From JBBSJZ01 sp041739875 (GTDB lineage: Bacteria > Planctomycetota > Planctomycetia > Pirellulales > Pirellulaceae): a DNA stretch of 64,000 bases. Under the pieces are notes generated by a model. It made no database searches. It was given only the letters and a program-made list of their open reading frames with translations, and was not told the origin of the DNA. Shown one piece after another: positions 1 to 7,812 of this stretch. Position numbers and translations under genes: made by a program. Numbering within the stretch: the stretch's first letter is position 1; each line of letters starts with the position of its first letter. The stretch lies in contig JBGSNA010000159.1 in the NCBI GenBank assembly GCA_041739875.1, positions 1 through 64,000 on the forward strand, in the 5' to 3' direction.

Positions 1-122
1 ACATTCGGGTACCTCGGGATCATCGCTTGTTTGTCAACTCCCCCAAGTTTTTCGCAGACTTCCACGCCCTTCATCGTCTCTCAACGCCAAGACATCCCCC
101 ATGTGCCCTTAATAGATTGGCC
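1..122 (-). rRNA. rrl: 23S ribosomal RNA, 5' end (partial)
   Basis: The minus strand of the first ~122 bases aligns without gaps over its first ~60 nt to the 5' end of bacterial 23S rRNA as I remember the E. coli gene. Shared blocks include ACATGGGGGATG (E. coli ACACGGTGGATG), GAGAGACGATGAAGGGCGTG (GAGGCGATGAAGGACGTG), then TCTGCGA. Aligning the terminal GG puts the mature 5' end near 122. The rest of the gene lies beyond the left window edge. It is downstream of tRNA-Ile and tRNA-Ala on the same strand, the classical rrn order without the 16S. Confidence 0.88.
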
Positions 123-1077
123 ATCGAAATCCCGAACTCAAGTCCGAAGACCTGAACCGCGAATCGTGTGGTTATCCACTTTCTATTTACGATATCACAT
201 TAACCACAACCTTCACTTTGAACCACAACTCCAGTTGCCTGTCGATGAGCTTCGCTGTGACGTTGCAGAAAGCACAGAATCCTTAACAGAATACGTCTTG
301 CCTTACCGAGCAACACTTGCCTTCGAACCTGATTTCACCGGGGTGAAGCCACATCCAATTAACTCATGCTACGTCGACTTGGCCACGCCTCTGAAGAACT
401 TATTTAAAAACCCGCCTAGTGAAGCACTTTCAAGGCCATGCGGAGGACGGAAATCTCCCGCATTTCTTGATCGCACATCGTAAAGCGTGGTGCTCTTAAG
501 ATGCCAATTCTTCTACCAAACAACCAAATTGTCAAATATCAATTTCCCAACATGAGCTGTAAGCTCAGCGGCCAGGAGACGCTGCTGGTGAGCAGCCGGT
601 TAGCCTGTATACCAGGCCATCCGGTTGTTCACCAAATTTCGCCACTTCGCTCGTCGTCTTGATTTCTCAAGGACTCGCTTCGCGGCGGGTCGCGGAAGAT
701 AACCGAGGTCGGCGTCTTTCGCAAGTGGAACTCAGAGCCTTTTTTAAACTTTTTTCTGGCTCGTGGTGCTCCACGGTGCGGGCTTTGCAGTCCGCGTTTT
801 GATCCCTTTCGGAATCGGGTTTCTCTCGGCGACTTGCGTCAGCGAGAGAGCGAAAAGATACAGTCAGTTTGCTTCTGGTCAACCGCTACTGAAGAAAAAG
901 TTTCAAATCAGTTTGGATTCGATGAAAAGCTCATGAATCCCGCGGTGAACATCAACAAACAGGTGTTCTTAACCTGTGATCGGCCTTTGTTTTCCGAGAA
1001 CGCCTCACGCTTTCTAGGGCGTGGACAATTTTTACGACCCGAAGGTCTGACTCGTTTCACTCGAACCGAACAATAAG
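123..1077 (-). other. tRNA-Ala to 23S rRNA transcribed spacer
   Basis: About 955 nt with no convincing gene. Several short perfect hairpins are visible: 553-558/562-567 (TGAGCT, 3-nt loop), 581-586/591-596 (GCTGCT), 603-607/613-617 (GCCTG, flanked by two CCGGTT copies at 596-601 and 621-626), 778-783/790-795, 822-828/843-849 and 1036-1039/1044-1047. On the minus transcript the last one is GACC-UUCG-GGUC, a canonical stable tetraloop about 30 nt after tRNA-Ala. This is consistent with precursor rRNA spacer structure. Open frames here (for example 31-483 on plus) overlap 23S and have no recognisable product. Confidence 0.6.
507..535 (-). promoter_or_regulatory. candidate internal promoter upstream of 23S
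   Basis: On the minus strand TTGACA (535-530) is followed after 17 nt by AAGAAT (512-507), which matches TATAAT at 4 of 6 positions. Transcription would begin near 500, about 380 nt before the 23S 5' end, giving 23S a supply independent of the tRNA promoter. It rests on one perfect -35 box and optimal spacing in AT-rich sequence, so chance remains possible. Confidence 0.35.
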
Positions 1078-1150
1078 TGGAGGTAGACGGACTTGAACCG
1101 ACGACATCTTGCTTGCAAAGCAAGCGCTCTCCCAACTGAGCTATACCCCC
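1078..1150 (-). tRNA. alaT: tRNA-Ala(UGC)
   Basis: The minus strand folds as a 73-nt tRNA. The 7-bp acceptor stem (GGGGGTA with TACCTCC) contains the G3-U70 wobble pair that identifies alanine tRNAs. The anticodon stem CTTGC/GCAAG encloses TTTGCAA, so the anticodon is TGC (positions 1117-1115). The T arm contains GGTTCAAGTCC. The discriminator base is A and CCA is not encoded. It lies 91 nt downstream of tRNA-Ile on the same strand, in the order found in bacterial 16S-23S spacers. Confidence 0.97.
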
Positions 1151-1162
1151 GAGTGAAGTAAG

Positions 1163-1226
1163 GAGTTTGAAGAGTGATGTTTGAAACGTCAAGACGACAT
1201 TCACTCAAACTTCACTCTTCAAACTC
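1163..1226 (-). repeat. 15-bp inverted repeat between the two tRNAs
   Basis: GAGTTTGAAGAGTGA at 1163-1177 is matched perfectly by its reverse complement at 1212-1226. A small internal stem CGTC/GACG (1187-1190/1193-1196) sits in the loop. In the precursor transcript this forms a hairpin filling nearly the whole tRNA spacer, a plausible endonuclease processing site. Confidence 0.75.
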
Positions 1227-1241
1227 TAAACTTCGGGAAAG

Positions 1242-1315
1242 TGGGCGTACCAGAACTCGAATCTGGGACCTCTACATTATCAGTGTAGCGCTCTAACCAA
1301 CTGAGCTATACGCCC
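1242..1315 (-). tRNA. ileT: tRNA-Ile(GAU)
   Basis: A 74-nt cloverleaf on the minus strand beginning GGGCGTATAGCTCAG. The anticodon stem CTACA/TGTAG encloses CTGATAA, giving anticodon GAT (positions 1281-1279). The T arm contains GGTTC-type sequence (AGATTCGAGTTCT), and the acceptor stem closes as TACGCCC with discriminator A. CCA is not encoded. It is the first gene after the promoter at 1382-1409. Confidence 0.97.
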
Positions 1316-1322
1316 GACTTTA

Positions 1323-1366
1323 CTTGAATTCACCTCCGTGACGGCGTCACTTGTGGTGAAATCAAG
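1323..1366 (-). other. leader hairpin 5' of tRNA-Ile
   Basis: CTTGAATTCACC (1323-1334) pairs with GGTGAAATCAAG (1355-1366) with one mismatch. Inside it GTGAC (1338-1342) pairs with GTCAC (1346-1350) around a 3-nt loop. The structure ends 8 nt before the tRNA-Ile 5' end and lies just after the predicted transcription start. It has no T-tract, so processing or antitermination is more likely than termination. Confidence 0.6.
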
Positions 1367-1381
1367 AAGTTGTGGCCCGAG

Positions 1382-1409
1382 AGTCTACGCAAACTCGTGC
1401 CGCTGTCAA
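1382..1409 (-). promoter_or_regulatory. sigma70-type promoter of the tRNA-Ile/tRNA-Ala/23S unit
   Basis: On the minus strand TTGACA (1409-1404) is a perfect -35 element, followed after 16 nt by TAGACT (1387-1382), four of six matches to the -10 consensus. The bases after the -10 box are C+G rich (CTCGGGCC), as in stringently controlled stable-RNA promoters. The start would be near 1375, only ~60 nt upstream of tRNA-Ile, leaving no room for a 16S gene in this transcript. A second TTGACT occurs at 1420-1415. Confidence 0.6.
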
Positions 1410-1658
1410 AGGGAAGTCAACATGAATTAGCTTGAATCCCTCTGGGAGAGAATTTTTTCGGCTCTTCGCGACTTCGTACTTAAATCGACGTTTTCTTGGA
1501 CACCCTGGTTCATGCAAAATAGAGTCTGTTCCGCCAGGCGCCAGCCGTTTAAGCAGGACAGTCGGTAGTCAACCTAGACGCCCTTTCGTGAAACGTCACC
1601 GACGGGCACTTAGAAACGTGCCAATTAGCACCCTTTTAGAGTTCGGATTTTAGGAAGC
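1410..1658. other. divergent intergenic region
   Basis: Roughly 250 bp between the rRNA/tRNA promoter and the TlpA-like gene. No 16S rRNA 3' end (AAAGGAGGTGATCC on plus would mark it) is present. A purine-rich AGGAAG at 1652-1657 precedes the TlpA-like gene. Nothing else is recognisable. Confidence 0.5.
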
Positions 1659-3605
1659 ATGATGCAACGTTTTTCCGCAAATTTACAGCCGTTTTCAAGG
1701 TCGTTGAGTCTCTCCAGAGCGTGGCCGCTCGCGTTTTTTGCTGGTTTGGCTTGGCATTCAACTTGCCCAGCAGCGACGCCGAGCGCGGCTGCCGCGCTTT
1801 CGCTCAAGCCAATCCAAGGGGACGCGATTTTTGAAGAAGTGGAGGCTGCTGCCGTCGATCGCTGCCGAGTTGAAGACATCGAAGATGACGCCATCACAGG
1901 CTGGGAGGTGATTGGACCGGAAGGTTTGATTCTCCGTCGTTTTATCGACAGTAACGCTGACAAAAAGGTTGATTTGTGGTGCTACTACCAATACGGCGTC
2001 GAGACCTATCGGGATGTTGATGCCAATTTTAACGGAAAGGCGGACCAATACCGCTGGCTCGGGACCGCTGGCACGCGATGGGGATTGGACGAGGACGAAG
2101 ACGGAAAAATCGACAGCTGGAAGCAGATCTCGCCTGAAGAGGTTTCAGCGGAAGTGATTTCGTCGCTTCGCACGGCGGACTCGCCTCGATTTGCACGCCT
2201 GCTCGTCACGGGATCCGAGCTGAAAACACTCGGTCTTGGCAAAGAAAAAATGGAATCGCTGTCCGCAAAGGCGTCGCGAGCTGCGAAGGACTTCTCCACT
2301 TTGGCGTCGCGTCAAAAGGCGGTCGGGGAGAAAGCTCGATGGATTCAGTTTGCTGCGTCACCCCCGGGCGTTGTACCCAGCGGCACGAACGGTTCGACAT
2401 CCGACGTTGTGGTTTACGAAAACGCGGTGGCGATGTTTGAGCAGCAAGATCGTAGCAACCAGTTGATTATCGGCACACTGATTCAAGTCGGTAATATGTG
2501 GCGTTTGGTGGATTTGCCCATGATTTCCAATGAAGGCGAGCCGTTGGCCCAGGCGAGTGGCAACTTCTTCACACCAGGCGGATCAGCGATTCGCAGCGAG
2601 CTTCAGGGGAGCGGTATGGGGATGAAAGCCCAGGAATTAGTGACCGAGCTTGAGGCGGTTGATCGCCAGCTTGCCTCCGCATCGACGCCGGCGGAGTTGG
2701 AGAAATTGCACGATCGGCGAACGACTTTAGTGGAAGAGTTGGTGAAGAGCTCAAGCGATCCGACAGATCGAGATACTTGGGCTCGTCAGCTGGTTGATAC
2801 CGTGAGTATGGCGATCCAAAGTGGCAACTATCCTTCCGGTTTAGGCCGTTTGAAGCAAATCGCCACGAAGCTTGGAAGCGACAATGAGTCCCTTGGCGCC
2901 TATGCCGATTATCAAACGGTCGCGGCTGAGTACGTAACTCGGCAAATGGCGCCAGATGTTGAATTGGCAAAGGTTCAGGAGTGGTATGTCGAATCATTGA
3001 CTGACTTTGTCGATCGATATCCGAAGACAGCCGAAGCAGGCCAGGCGATGCTTCAACTCGCTTTGTCCAAGGAGTTTGAGGACAAGGAGCGGGAGGCTCT
3101 CGGTTACTACCAGAAAGTTGCTGCGTCGTTCCCGAACACGGACGCAGGCGAGAAAGCCGCGGGCGCGGTTCGCCGACTCGATAGCATTGGTAAAGTGGTT
3201 GACTTGCAGGGTCAAACCCTTGATGGAAAGTCGCTCAAACTCTCTCAGTTACGTGGCAAACCAGTGGTTTTGCACTATTGGGCGACTTGGTGCGAACCTT
3301 GCAAGCAGGACATGAAAATGCTTCGTCGGTTGCAGTCGCAATACGCGAAAGCTGGGCTCCAATTGGTTGGCGTTAATGTTGATGTGACGCCCAACATGGC
3401 GACCTCGTTCTTGAAGGAAAACCCACTTCCTTGGCCGCAAATGTTCGACAACGGCGGCTTGGAGTCGAGTTCACTAGCGATGCAGTTTGGTGTTCAAACG
3501 TTGCCGACGATGATGTTGATCGATGGCGATGGGAAGTTGGTCCGCCACAATGTCCGCATGGCAGAACTTGACGCCGAGCTCGATAAAATGGTGAGCGGAA
3601 AGTAG
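1659..3605 (+). CDS. secreted TlpA/thioredoxin-like protein with Ca-binding-type loops
   Basis: 648 residues. The N-terminus has a hydrophobic run around residues 20-45 typical of an export signal. Three successive acidic loops follow at about residues 97-107, 121-133 and 144-154 (DSNADKKVD, DANFNGKAD, DEDEDGKID), which resemble Dx[DN]xDG calcium-binding loops. The middle (about 330-510) is helical and carries a TPR-like segment (YPKTAEAGQAML... YYQKVAASFPNTDAGEKA). The C-terminal ~130 residues are a TlpA/redoxin-type thioredoxin fold with WATWCEPC (Cys545, Cys548) and a cis-proline segment QTLPTMMLID. The likely role is extracytoplasmic thiol-disulfide exchange; the substrate is unknown. ATG codons occur at 1659 and 1662; the AGGAAG spacing favours 1662. 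It is followed by a strong terminator, so it is probably monocistronic. Confidence 0.9.
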   Translation: MMQRFSANLQPFSRSLSLSRAWPLAFFAGLAWHSTCPAATPSAAAALSLKPIQGDAIFEEVEAAAVDRCRVEDIEDDAITGWEVIGPEGLILRRFIDSNADKKVDLWCYYQYGVETYRDVDANFNGKADQYRWLGTAGTRWGLDEDEDGKIDSWKQISPEEVSAEVISSLRTADSPRFARLLVTGSELKTLGLGKEKMESLSAKASRAAKDFSTLASRQKAVGEKARWIQFAASPPGVVPSGTNGSTSDVVVYENAVAMFEQQDRSNQLIIGTLIQVGNMWRLVDLPMISNEGEPLAQASGNFFTPGGSAIRSELQGSGMGMKAQELVTELEAVDRQLASASTPAELEKLHDRRTTLVEELVKSSSDPTDRDTWARQLVDTVSMAIQSGNYPSGLGRLKQIATKLGSDNESLGAYADYQTVAAEYVTRQMAPDVELAKVQEWYVESLTDFVDRYPKTAEAGQAMLQLALSKEFEDKEREALGYYQKVAASFPNTDAGEKAAGAVRRLDSIGKVVDLQGQTLDGKSLKLSQLRGKPVVLHYWATWCEPCKQDMKMLRRLQSQYAKAGLQLVGVNVDVTPNMATSFLKENPLPWPQMFDNGGLESSSLAMQFGVQTLPTMMLIDGDGKLVRHNVRMAELDAELDKMVSGK

Positions 3606-3698
3606 AGCGACGCAACATCGTTCTGGTCCCCGTGGGGAGCCAGGACACTTGCAGTTGGCCACTGAAGCACTCGCATAATCGGCAGTTGATCTTACCTT

Positions 3699-3738
3699 TG
3701 GCAGTTGTCGATAAAAAATCGACGCTGCCATTTTTTTT
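3699..3738 (+). terminator. intrinsic terminator of the TlpA-like gene
   Basis: TGGCAG (3699-3704) pairs with CTGCCA (3725-3730) and GTCGAT (3707-3712) with ATCGAC (3718-3723), with a small bulge and a five-A loop. Eight T follow directly (3731-3738). Confidence 0.9.
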
Positions 3739-3919
3739 GCCCGAGTTTTATTTTCAGGCCGAAAGTGCGGATACTGCTCGCGGATCGCGACTTATGAATA
3801 GCGAGTGCATTCATTGAGTCGGTAAATTACGATTGCTGGCACGCGGAGTGTCTCGCTCTTATCGAAGGGACGACGAAATCTCAGCCAAATGCGTAAAAAG
3901 CTCTCAGATCGAGGCAATC

Positions 3920-4366
3920 ATGGCAAATCGGAACGATCTACGATCAAGTCTTCGTGCTGCCGACAAGCGTCGCCAGCGACGCGTGGAAGCGTTTTCGTCG
4001 TCTTCGTCGCCCGAATCCCTCAAGGATGTCTCGGACGCTCATGCGGTGAGCGTGGATGCCGTGGATGCGATTGTTCGGGCTGCGGTTGCGTATTGCCAAG
4101 GCGAAGGATGTCGTTTTGATGCGGTGTTGGTGAACGGGCTCCGCGGCTATATCAAGCAGTCCTCGCCACAACGGGAACAGGCTCGAGGCTTCTTTGAACT
4201 GCTCTGTCGATTGGCTGACGAGTTGGTTCAGAAGCATCCAGGATTTGCTCCAAGGCAATTCCGAAACGCCGTTCAGGAATTGCTCGAAATGGCGAACGGC
4301 TACGATTCGAATAACCCGCACGACACCCGTTTTCTCGACTTTCTCGAACTGTTGAGTCGAGGTTAA
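3920..4366 (+). CDS. small hypothetical protein
   Basis: 148 residues from ATG 3920, chosen over the in-frame ATG at 3833 because GAGG at 3911-3914 lies five bases upstream and the alternative would begin with a basic extension of no recognisable character. The first ~25 residues are strongly basic (KRRQRR), followed by a serine stretch. The rest is predicted to be helical, without signal peptide or membrane segment. Two cysteines lie around CQGEGC. I recognise no family. The gene stands alone between two terminators and converges on gnd. Confidence 0.7.
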   Translation: MANRNDLRSSLRAADKRRQRRVEAFSSSSSPESLKDVSDAHAVSVDAVDAIVRAAVAYCQGEGCRFDAVLVNGLRGYIKQSSPQREQARGFFELLCRLADELVQKHPGFAPRQFRNAVQELLEMANGYDSNNPHDTRFLDFLELLSRG

Positions 4367-4462
4367 GTCCACGAGATTAGAATTCGAGGTGAATTAAAAG
4401 ACGCGATTGAACAACACGGCTGAATCGAAAAACACGCCGGCAAACGCAACTACAGAGAATAA

Positions 4463-4491
4463 AAAAGCCGCGGACTTGGTCCACGGCTTTT
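4463..4491. terminator. bidirectional intrinsic terminator
   Basis: AAAAGCCG (4463-4470) pairs with CGGCTTTT (4484-4491). GGAC (4472-4475) pairs with GTCC (4479-4482) around a 3-nt loop, with one C-A mismatch between the two stems. A-rich and T-rich flanks (T-run 4494-4499) let it serve both convergent genes. Confidence 0.88.
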
Positions 4492-4515
4492 GCTTTTTTC
4501 AATCGTTGGACGTGC

Positions 4516-5994
4516 TTACGCTTTGGGCGTCTTCCGCAGGTCGAGCCATTCGCTGTGGAATGTTCCTTCCATGTCCGTACGCTTGTACGTGTGAGCGCCG
4601 AAGTAATCTCGTTGGGCTTGCAGCAAGTTTGCTGGCAGACGCTCCAGGCGGTACCCGTCGTAGTAGCACAAGGCGGTGCTGAAAGCGGGCACAGGAATGC
4701 CCATGATCGACGCCACAGCGACGACTTTACGCCATTTCTCCTGGGAGTCTTCGATGGCTTTCTCAAAGAACTTTGCGATGAGCAGATTTTCGAGATTCGG
4801 ATCGGCGTCAAAGGCTTCTTTGATCCGATCAAGGAATTTTGCCCGGATGATGCAGCCGCCACGCCAAAGTAGTGCTGCGGCGCCGTAATCAAGATCCCAA
4901 CTGTGTTCGGTCGAAGCCGCTTGCAGTTGTACAAAGCCTTGGGCGTACGACACGATCTTGGACGCATACAACGCTTGACGCACGGCTTCGATAAATTCCG
5001 CTCGGTCGCCAATCATGGACTTGGCTAACGCTTGCATTTCAGGGTTCGAGGAGGCTGCCGGACCACTCAGCGTCTTGGCGGCCCGTGTGCGTGCTTCCTT
5101 TTGAGCCGACAATCCTCGAGCAAAAACGGCGGTGGTGACCAACGTGCTCGGCACACCGAGGTCTAGCGCCAACTGGCTCATCCATTTGCCCGTGCCCTTG
5201 GCGCCTGCGACGTCCAGAATTTTATCAACTAAATGACCACTTCCACCCTGGTCGTCTTTAGCGCTGAAGATATCTCGGGTGATTTCGATAAGGTAACTTT
5301 GCAAATCACCACGATTCCAATCATCGAACGCATCATACAGTTCGTCGTTCGTTAGTCCGCCGAGTTCATGAAGCAATTGATAGGCTTCGCAGATCAGCTG
5401 CATGTCGCCGTATTCAATGCCATTATGGACCATCTTGACGTAGTTGCCCGCACCGCCACTGCCGAGCCATTCACAGCAAGGGATATCGTTGTTGGGCCCG
5501 ACTTTGGCGGCAATCGCTTGGAACATTTCCTTGATATGCGGCCACGCAGCTTTACTTCCGCCAGGCATCAGGCTGGGGCCTTTGAGCGCGCCTTCTTCGC
5601 CACCGGAAACACCACAACCGACATAGAGTAAACCGGCGGCTTCGACTTGCTTGGTGCGCCGTTCGGTATGGAGGTAATATTCGTTGCCGCCATCGATGAT
5701 GATGTCGCCCGGTTCACAGTACGGCAGCAATTGTTCGATCAAGTCGTCAACGGCCGCACCGGCCTTCACAAGCATCATCAGCTTGCGTGGTCGCTTGACG
5801 GCTTTGACAAACTCCTCGATCGAGTGAGCGCCGACGAAATTCTTGCCTTTCGCTCGGCCCGCCATCAACTCATCAACCTTGGAGGTCGTGCGATTGTAGA
5901 CGGCGACTTTGTATCCGCGACTTTCTACGTTCAGTGCCAGGTTTTCACCCATCACGGCCAAACCAATTAAACCAAAATCACAGTCGCCACTCAT
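4516..5994 (-). CDS. gnd: 6-phosphogluconate dehydrogenase, decarboxylating
   Basis: 492 residues, oxidising 6-phosphogluconate to ribulose 5-phosphate and CO2 with NADP in the oxidative pentose phosphate pathway, in the cytoplasm. The Rossmann dinucleotide loop GLIGLAVMG spans residues 8-16, and NRTTSK (34-39) has the arginine expected for NADP preference. The family signature GVSGGEEGALKGPSLMPGG covers 128-146. The catalytic block VKMVHNGIEYGD (186-197) supplies Lys187 and Glu194, equivalent to Lys183 and Glu190 of the sheep enzyme. The C-terminal tail QRDYFGAHTYKRTD and FHSEW is canonical. Length is normal. It is a single gene, convergent with the small hypothetical and divergent from the first DUF1598 gene. 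Confidence 0.97.
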   Translation of the reverse strand: MSGDCDFGLIGLAVMGENLALNVESRGYKVAVYNRTTSKVDELMAGRAKGKNFVGAHSIEEFVKAVKRPRKLMMLVKAGAAVDDLIEQLLPYCEPGDIIIDGGNEYYLHTERRTKQVEAAGLLYVGCGVSGGEEGALKGPSLMPGGSKAAWPHIKEMFQAIAAKVGPNNDIPCCEWLGSGGAGNYVKMVHNGIEYGDMQLICEAYQLLHELGGLTNDELYDAFDDWNRGDLQSYLIEITRDIFSAKDDQGGSGHLVDKILDVAGAKGTGKWMSQLALDLGVPSTLVTTAVFARGLSAQKEARTRAAKTLSGPAASSNPEMQALAKSMIGDRAEFIEAVRQALYASKIVSYAQGFVQLQAASTEHSWDLDYGAAALLWRGGCIIRAKFLDRIKEAFDADPNLENLLIAKFFEKAIEDSQEKWRKVVAVASIMGIPVPAFSTALCYYDGYRLERLPANLLQAQRDYFGAHTYKRTDMEGTFHSEWLDLRKTPKA

Positions 5995-6303
5995 TTTAAG
6001 TCACTCATTCTGCTCGAGGGGGGAGAGTCGATATTTCCGGGAATTCTAGGCTTTTGTGGAGAATTCGAAAGGGCTGGGCAAAATCCTGGTCGCCGGATAT
6101 CACGTTTGTGCCCTGTTGGGGCACCATTTGTTCCGATCCCAACCAGAAAATCCGGCATGACCGGGCTCGCGTGATTAGAATTTAGGCTTCTACCGGCTCG
6201 TTTCTTGCTGTGTCGTTTGTCCGCAATTATTGTCAAAGGCTGTGTCCGGCTTGCTGCGACACATCCTGCTTCTCCCTTTCTTCGTCAGCCGTGCTATCGA
6301 TCG
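5995..6303. other. divergent intergenic region gnd / DUF1598 gene
   Basis: About 310 bp expected to hold both promoters. A perfect 6-bp hairpin GTGCCC/GGGCAC lies at 6108-6113/6119-6124. I could not pick a convincing -35/-10 pair. An in-frame ATG at 6205 would extend the next gene into this region but lacks signal-peptide character. Confidence 0.4.
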
Positions 6304-7701
6304 ATGAAAATGCCACGAAATCTATTGCCGTTGCTAACACTCGCTTTCGCCTCGGTGATGACTCCGACTGCTTGGGGGCAGGCCGGCGGCGGTACGTTGA
6401 ACACAACCAATAACTTCATCAACCCAATCGCCGGCGTTGACGTCGATGCCCAGGGTGTCTTGAGGATTCGTCAATTCGATCCGCGTGTTGCACAACAGCG
6501 TTTGATGGCGGAACGCGCCCAAGTGGGCCAAGATGTGATGGTGCCGAGCGAGCTTCGGAAAGTCTCGCTCCAGCGTTTGGAAGCGGCAATCAAGGATCGG
6601 CTCGAGGGTGGCCAACCCCTCACTAATGATGTGCTCGGTTTAGCTGGCCTCTCAAGTGTCCAGTACGTGTTTTACTATCCGGAAACCAAAGACATTGTCA
6701 TTGCAGGGCCTGCTGACGGCTTCGTGGCGGACCCAACCGATCGACTCGTCGGTATCAACTCGGGTCAGCCAGTGGTGCTTCTGGAAGACCTCGTCACCGC
6801 TCTACGTGCTTTTTCGCCTGGAACCATTAACAAATCACCGATCAGTGTCTCGATTGACCCGACCCAGGAAGGATTGGACCGCATGCAACGGTTCCTAGCT
6901 TCGATGCGCGGCCCCGTTGGTGCACGAGACGTAGAACCATTGGCAATGGCGTTGAAAAACAATTTGGGTCTACAAACGGTTTCCATTAAAGGCATCCCGA
7001 CGGCGACACACTTTGCTCGCGTGCTCGTGGAAGCGGATTATCGCATGAAGTTGATCGGAATTGGCTTGGAACGGCTGCCCGTTCGGATGCAGAGCTATGT
7101 CGAGCGAGCGAACCCGATTTCCGTTTCTGCAAATGCGATGGAGCGATGGTACTTCCAGCCAAATTATGATGGGATTTCGGTCAGTGAGGACGGCTTGGCG
7201 ATGAAGATCAACGAGCGTGGCGTGCAACTCGTGGGTGCCAACGAACGTGTTGCTGCTGGAGGAGAACGCGTTGCTGCGGGTGGACGTGGAAACAAAGCGA
7301 GCCAAGCATTTTGCAGCGATTTCACAAGGCTTTATCCAGAAATCGCCAAGCGAGTGCGTGTATACGGTGAGCTTCGCCAGCTAATCGATCTTTCGATTGC
7401 CGCCGCCTATATCCAAGATCAAGATTTCTACGGTCAAGCGGATTGGACCATGCCAGTCTTAGGTGACGAAGCTTCCGTAGCTGTGGAAACTTATGCCACG
7501 CCAGTCCAAGTTGAGACTGCGGTAAACGCGATTTGGAAAGGCACCACGTTGATGACGCCTTTGGGTGGTGGAGTTCAAATTCAACCGCGACTCGCGCTGA
7601 ACAGTGACCGCCTCCAGGTCGAAACCAGCGGCGAGAGCGTCCAAGTCAAAACACAAGCTGGTCCTTCAGATTTGGCCGATGGACAATGGTGGTGGGACTG
7701 A
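6304..7701 (+). CDS. DUF1598-family secreted protein, paralogue 1
   Basis: 465 residues from ATG 6304. That start gives a clean signal peptide (MKMPRNLLPLLTLAFASVM, cleavage near AWG-QA), unlike the ATG at 6205. The central part, with SLQRLEAAIKDRLEGG and VFYYPETKDIVIAGPADGF, matches my recollection of the planctomycete DUF1598 family, of unknown function. The block VEADYRMKLIGIG and the ending QWWWD recur in the gene at 8785-10605. A seven-residue tandem duplication ERVAAGG ERVAAGG lies at about 7243-7284 with synonymous differences. Probably periplasmic or exported; no catalytic motif is recognised. A strong terminator follows. Confidence 0.85.
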   Translation: MKMPRNLLPLLTLAFASVMTPTAWGQAGGGTLNTTNNFINPIAGVDVDAQGVLRIRQFDPRVAQQRLMAERAQVGQDVMVPSELRKVSLQRLEAAIKDRLEGGQPLTNDVLGLAGLSSVQYVFYYPETKDIVIAGPADGFVADPTDRLVGINSGQPVVLLEDLVTALRAFSPGTINKSPISVSIDPTQEGLDRMQRFLASMRGPVGARDVEPLAMALKNNLGLQTVSIKGIPTATHFARVLVEADYRMKLIGIGLERLPVRMQSYVERANPISVSANAMERWYFQPNYDGISVSEDGLAMKINERGVQLVGANERVAAGGERVAAGGRGNKASQAFCSDFTRLYPEIAKRVRVYGELRQLIDLSIAAAYIQDQDFYGQADWTMPVLGDEASVAVETYATPVQVETAVNAIWKGTTLMTPLGGGVQIQPRLALNSDRLQVETSGESVQVKTQAGPSDLADGQWWWD

Positions 7702-7770
7702 TTCCACAGTAGCTGATCCCACGGCGGCTGATCGTCGTCGCAGGCTTTTCAGCGACTCGATGTGTATGAT

Positions 7771-7800
7771 ACGCGGTGTGTTTTCCACACCGCGTTTTTT
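7771..7800 (+). terminator. intrinsic terminator between DUF1598 gene and bpt
   Basis: ACGCGGTGTG (7771-7780) pairs perfectly with CACACCGCGT (7786-7795) around TTTTC, ending in six T (7795-7800). It ends only 12 bases before the bpt start codon. Confidence 0.93.
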
Positions 7801-7812
7801 ATAGTTTTCACC

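Noticed and set aside
31..483. 150-codon plus-strand frame starting with TTG
   Set aside because: It begins opposite the 23S 5' end, has no recognisable domain, and lies in the rRNA spacer.
540..640. Known small RNA such as SRP RNA, RNase P RNA or tmRNA
   Set aside because: The hairpins lack the conserved blocks of those RNAs; precursor rRNA spacer structure is a simpler explanation.
908..1204. 98-codon minus-strand frame containing GIAQLGERLLCKQDVV
   Set aside because: That phrase is the translation of tRNA-Ala, a common false protein.
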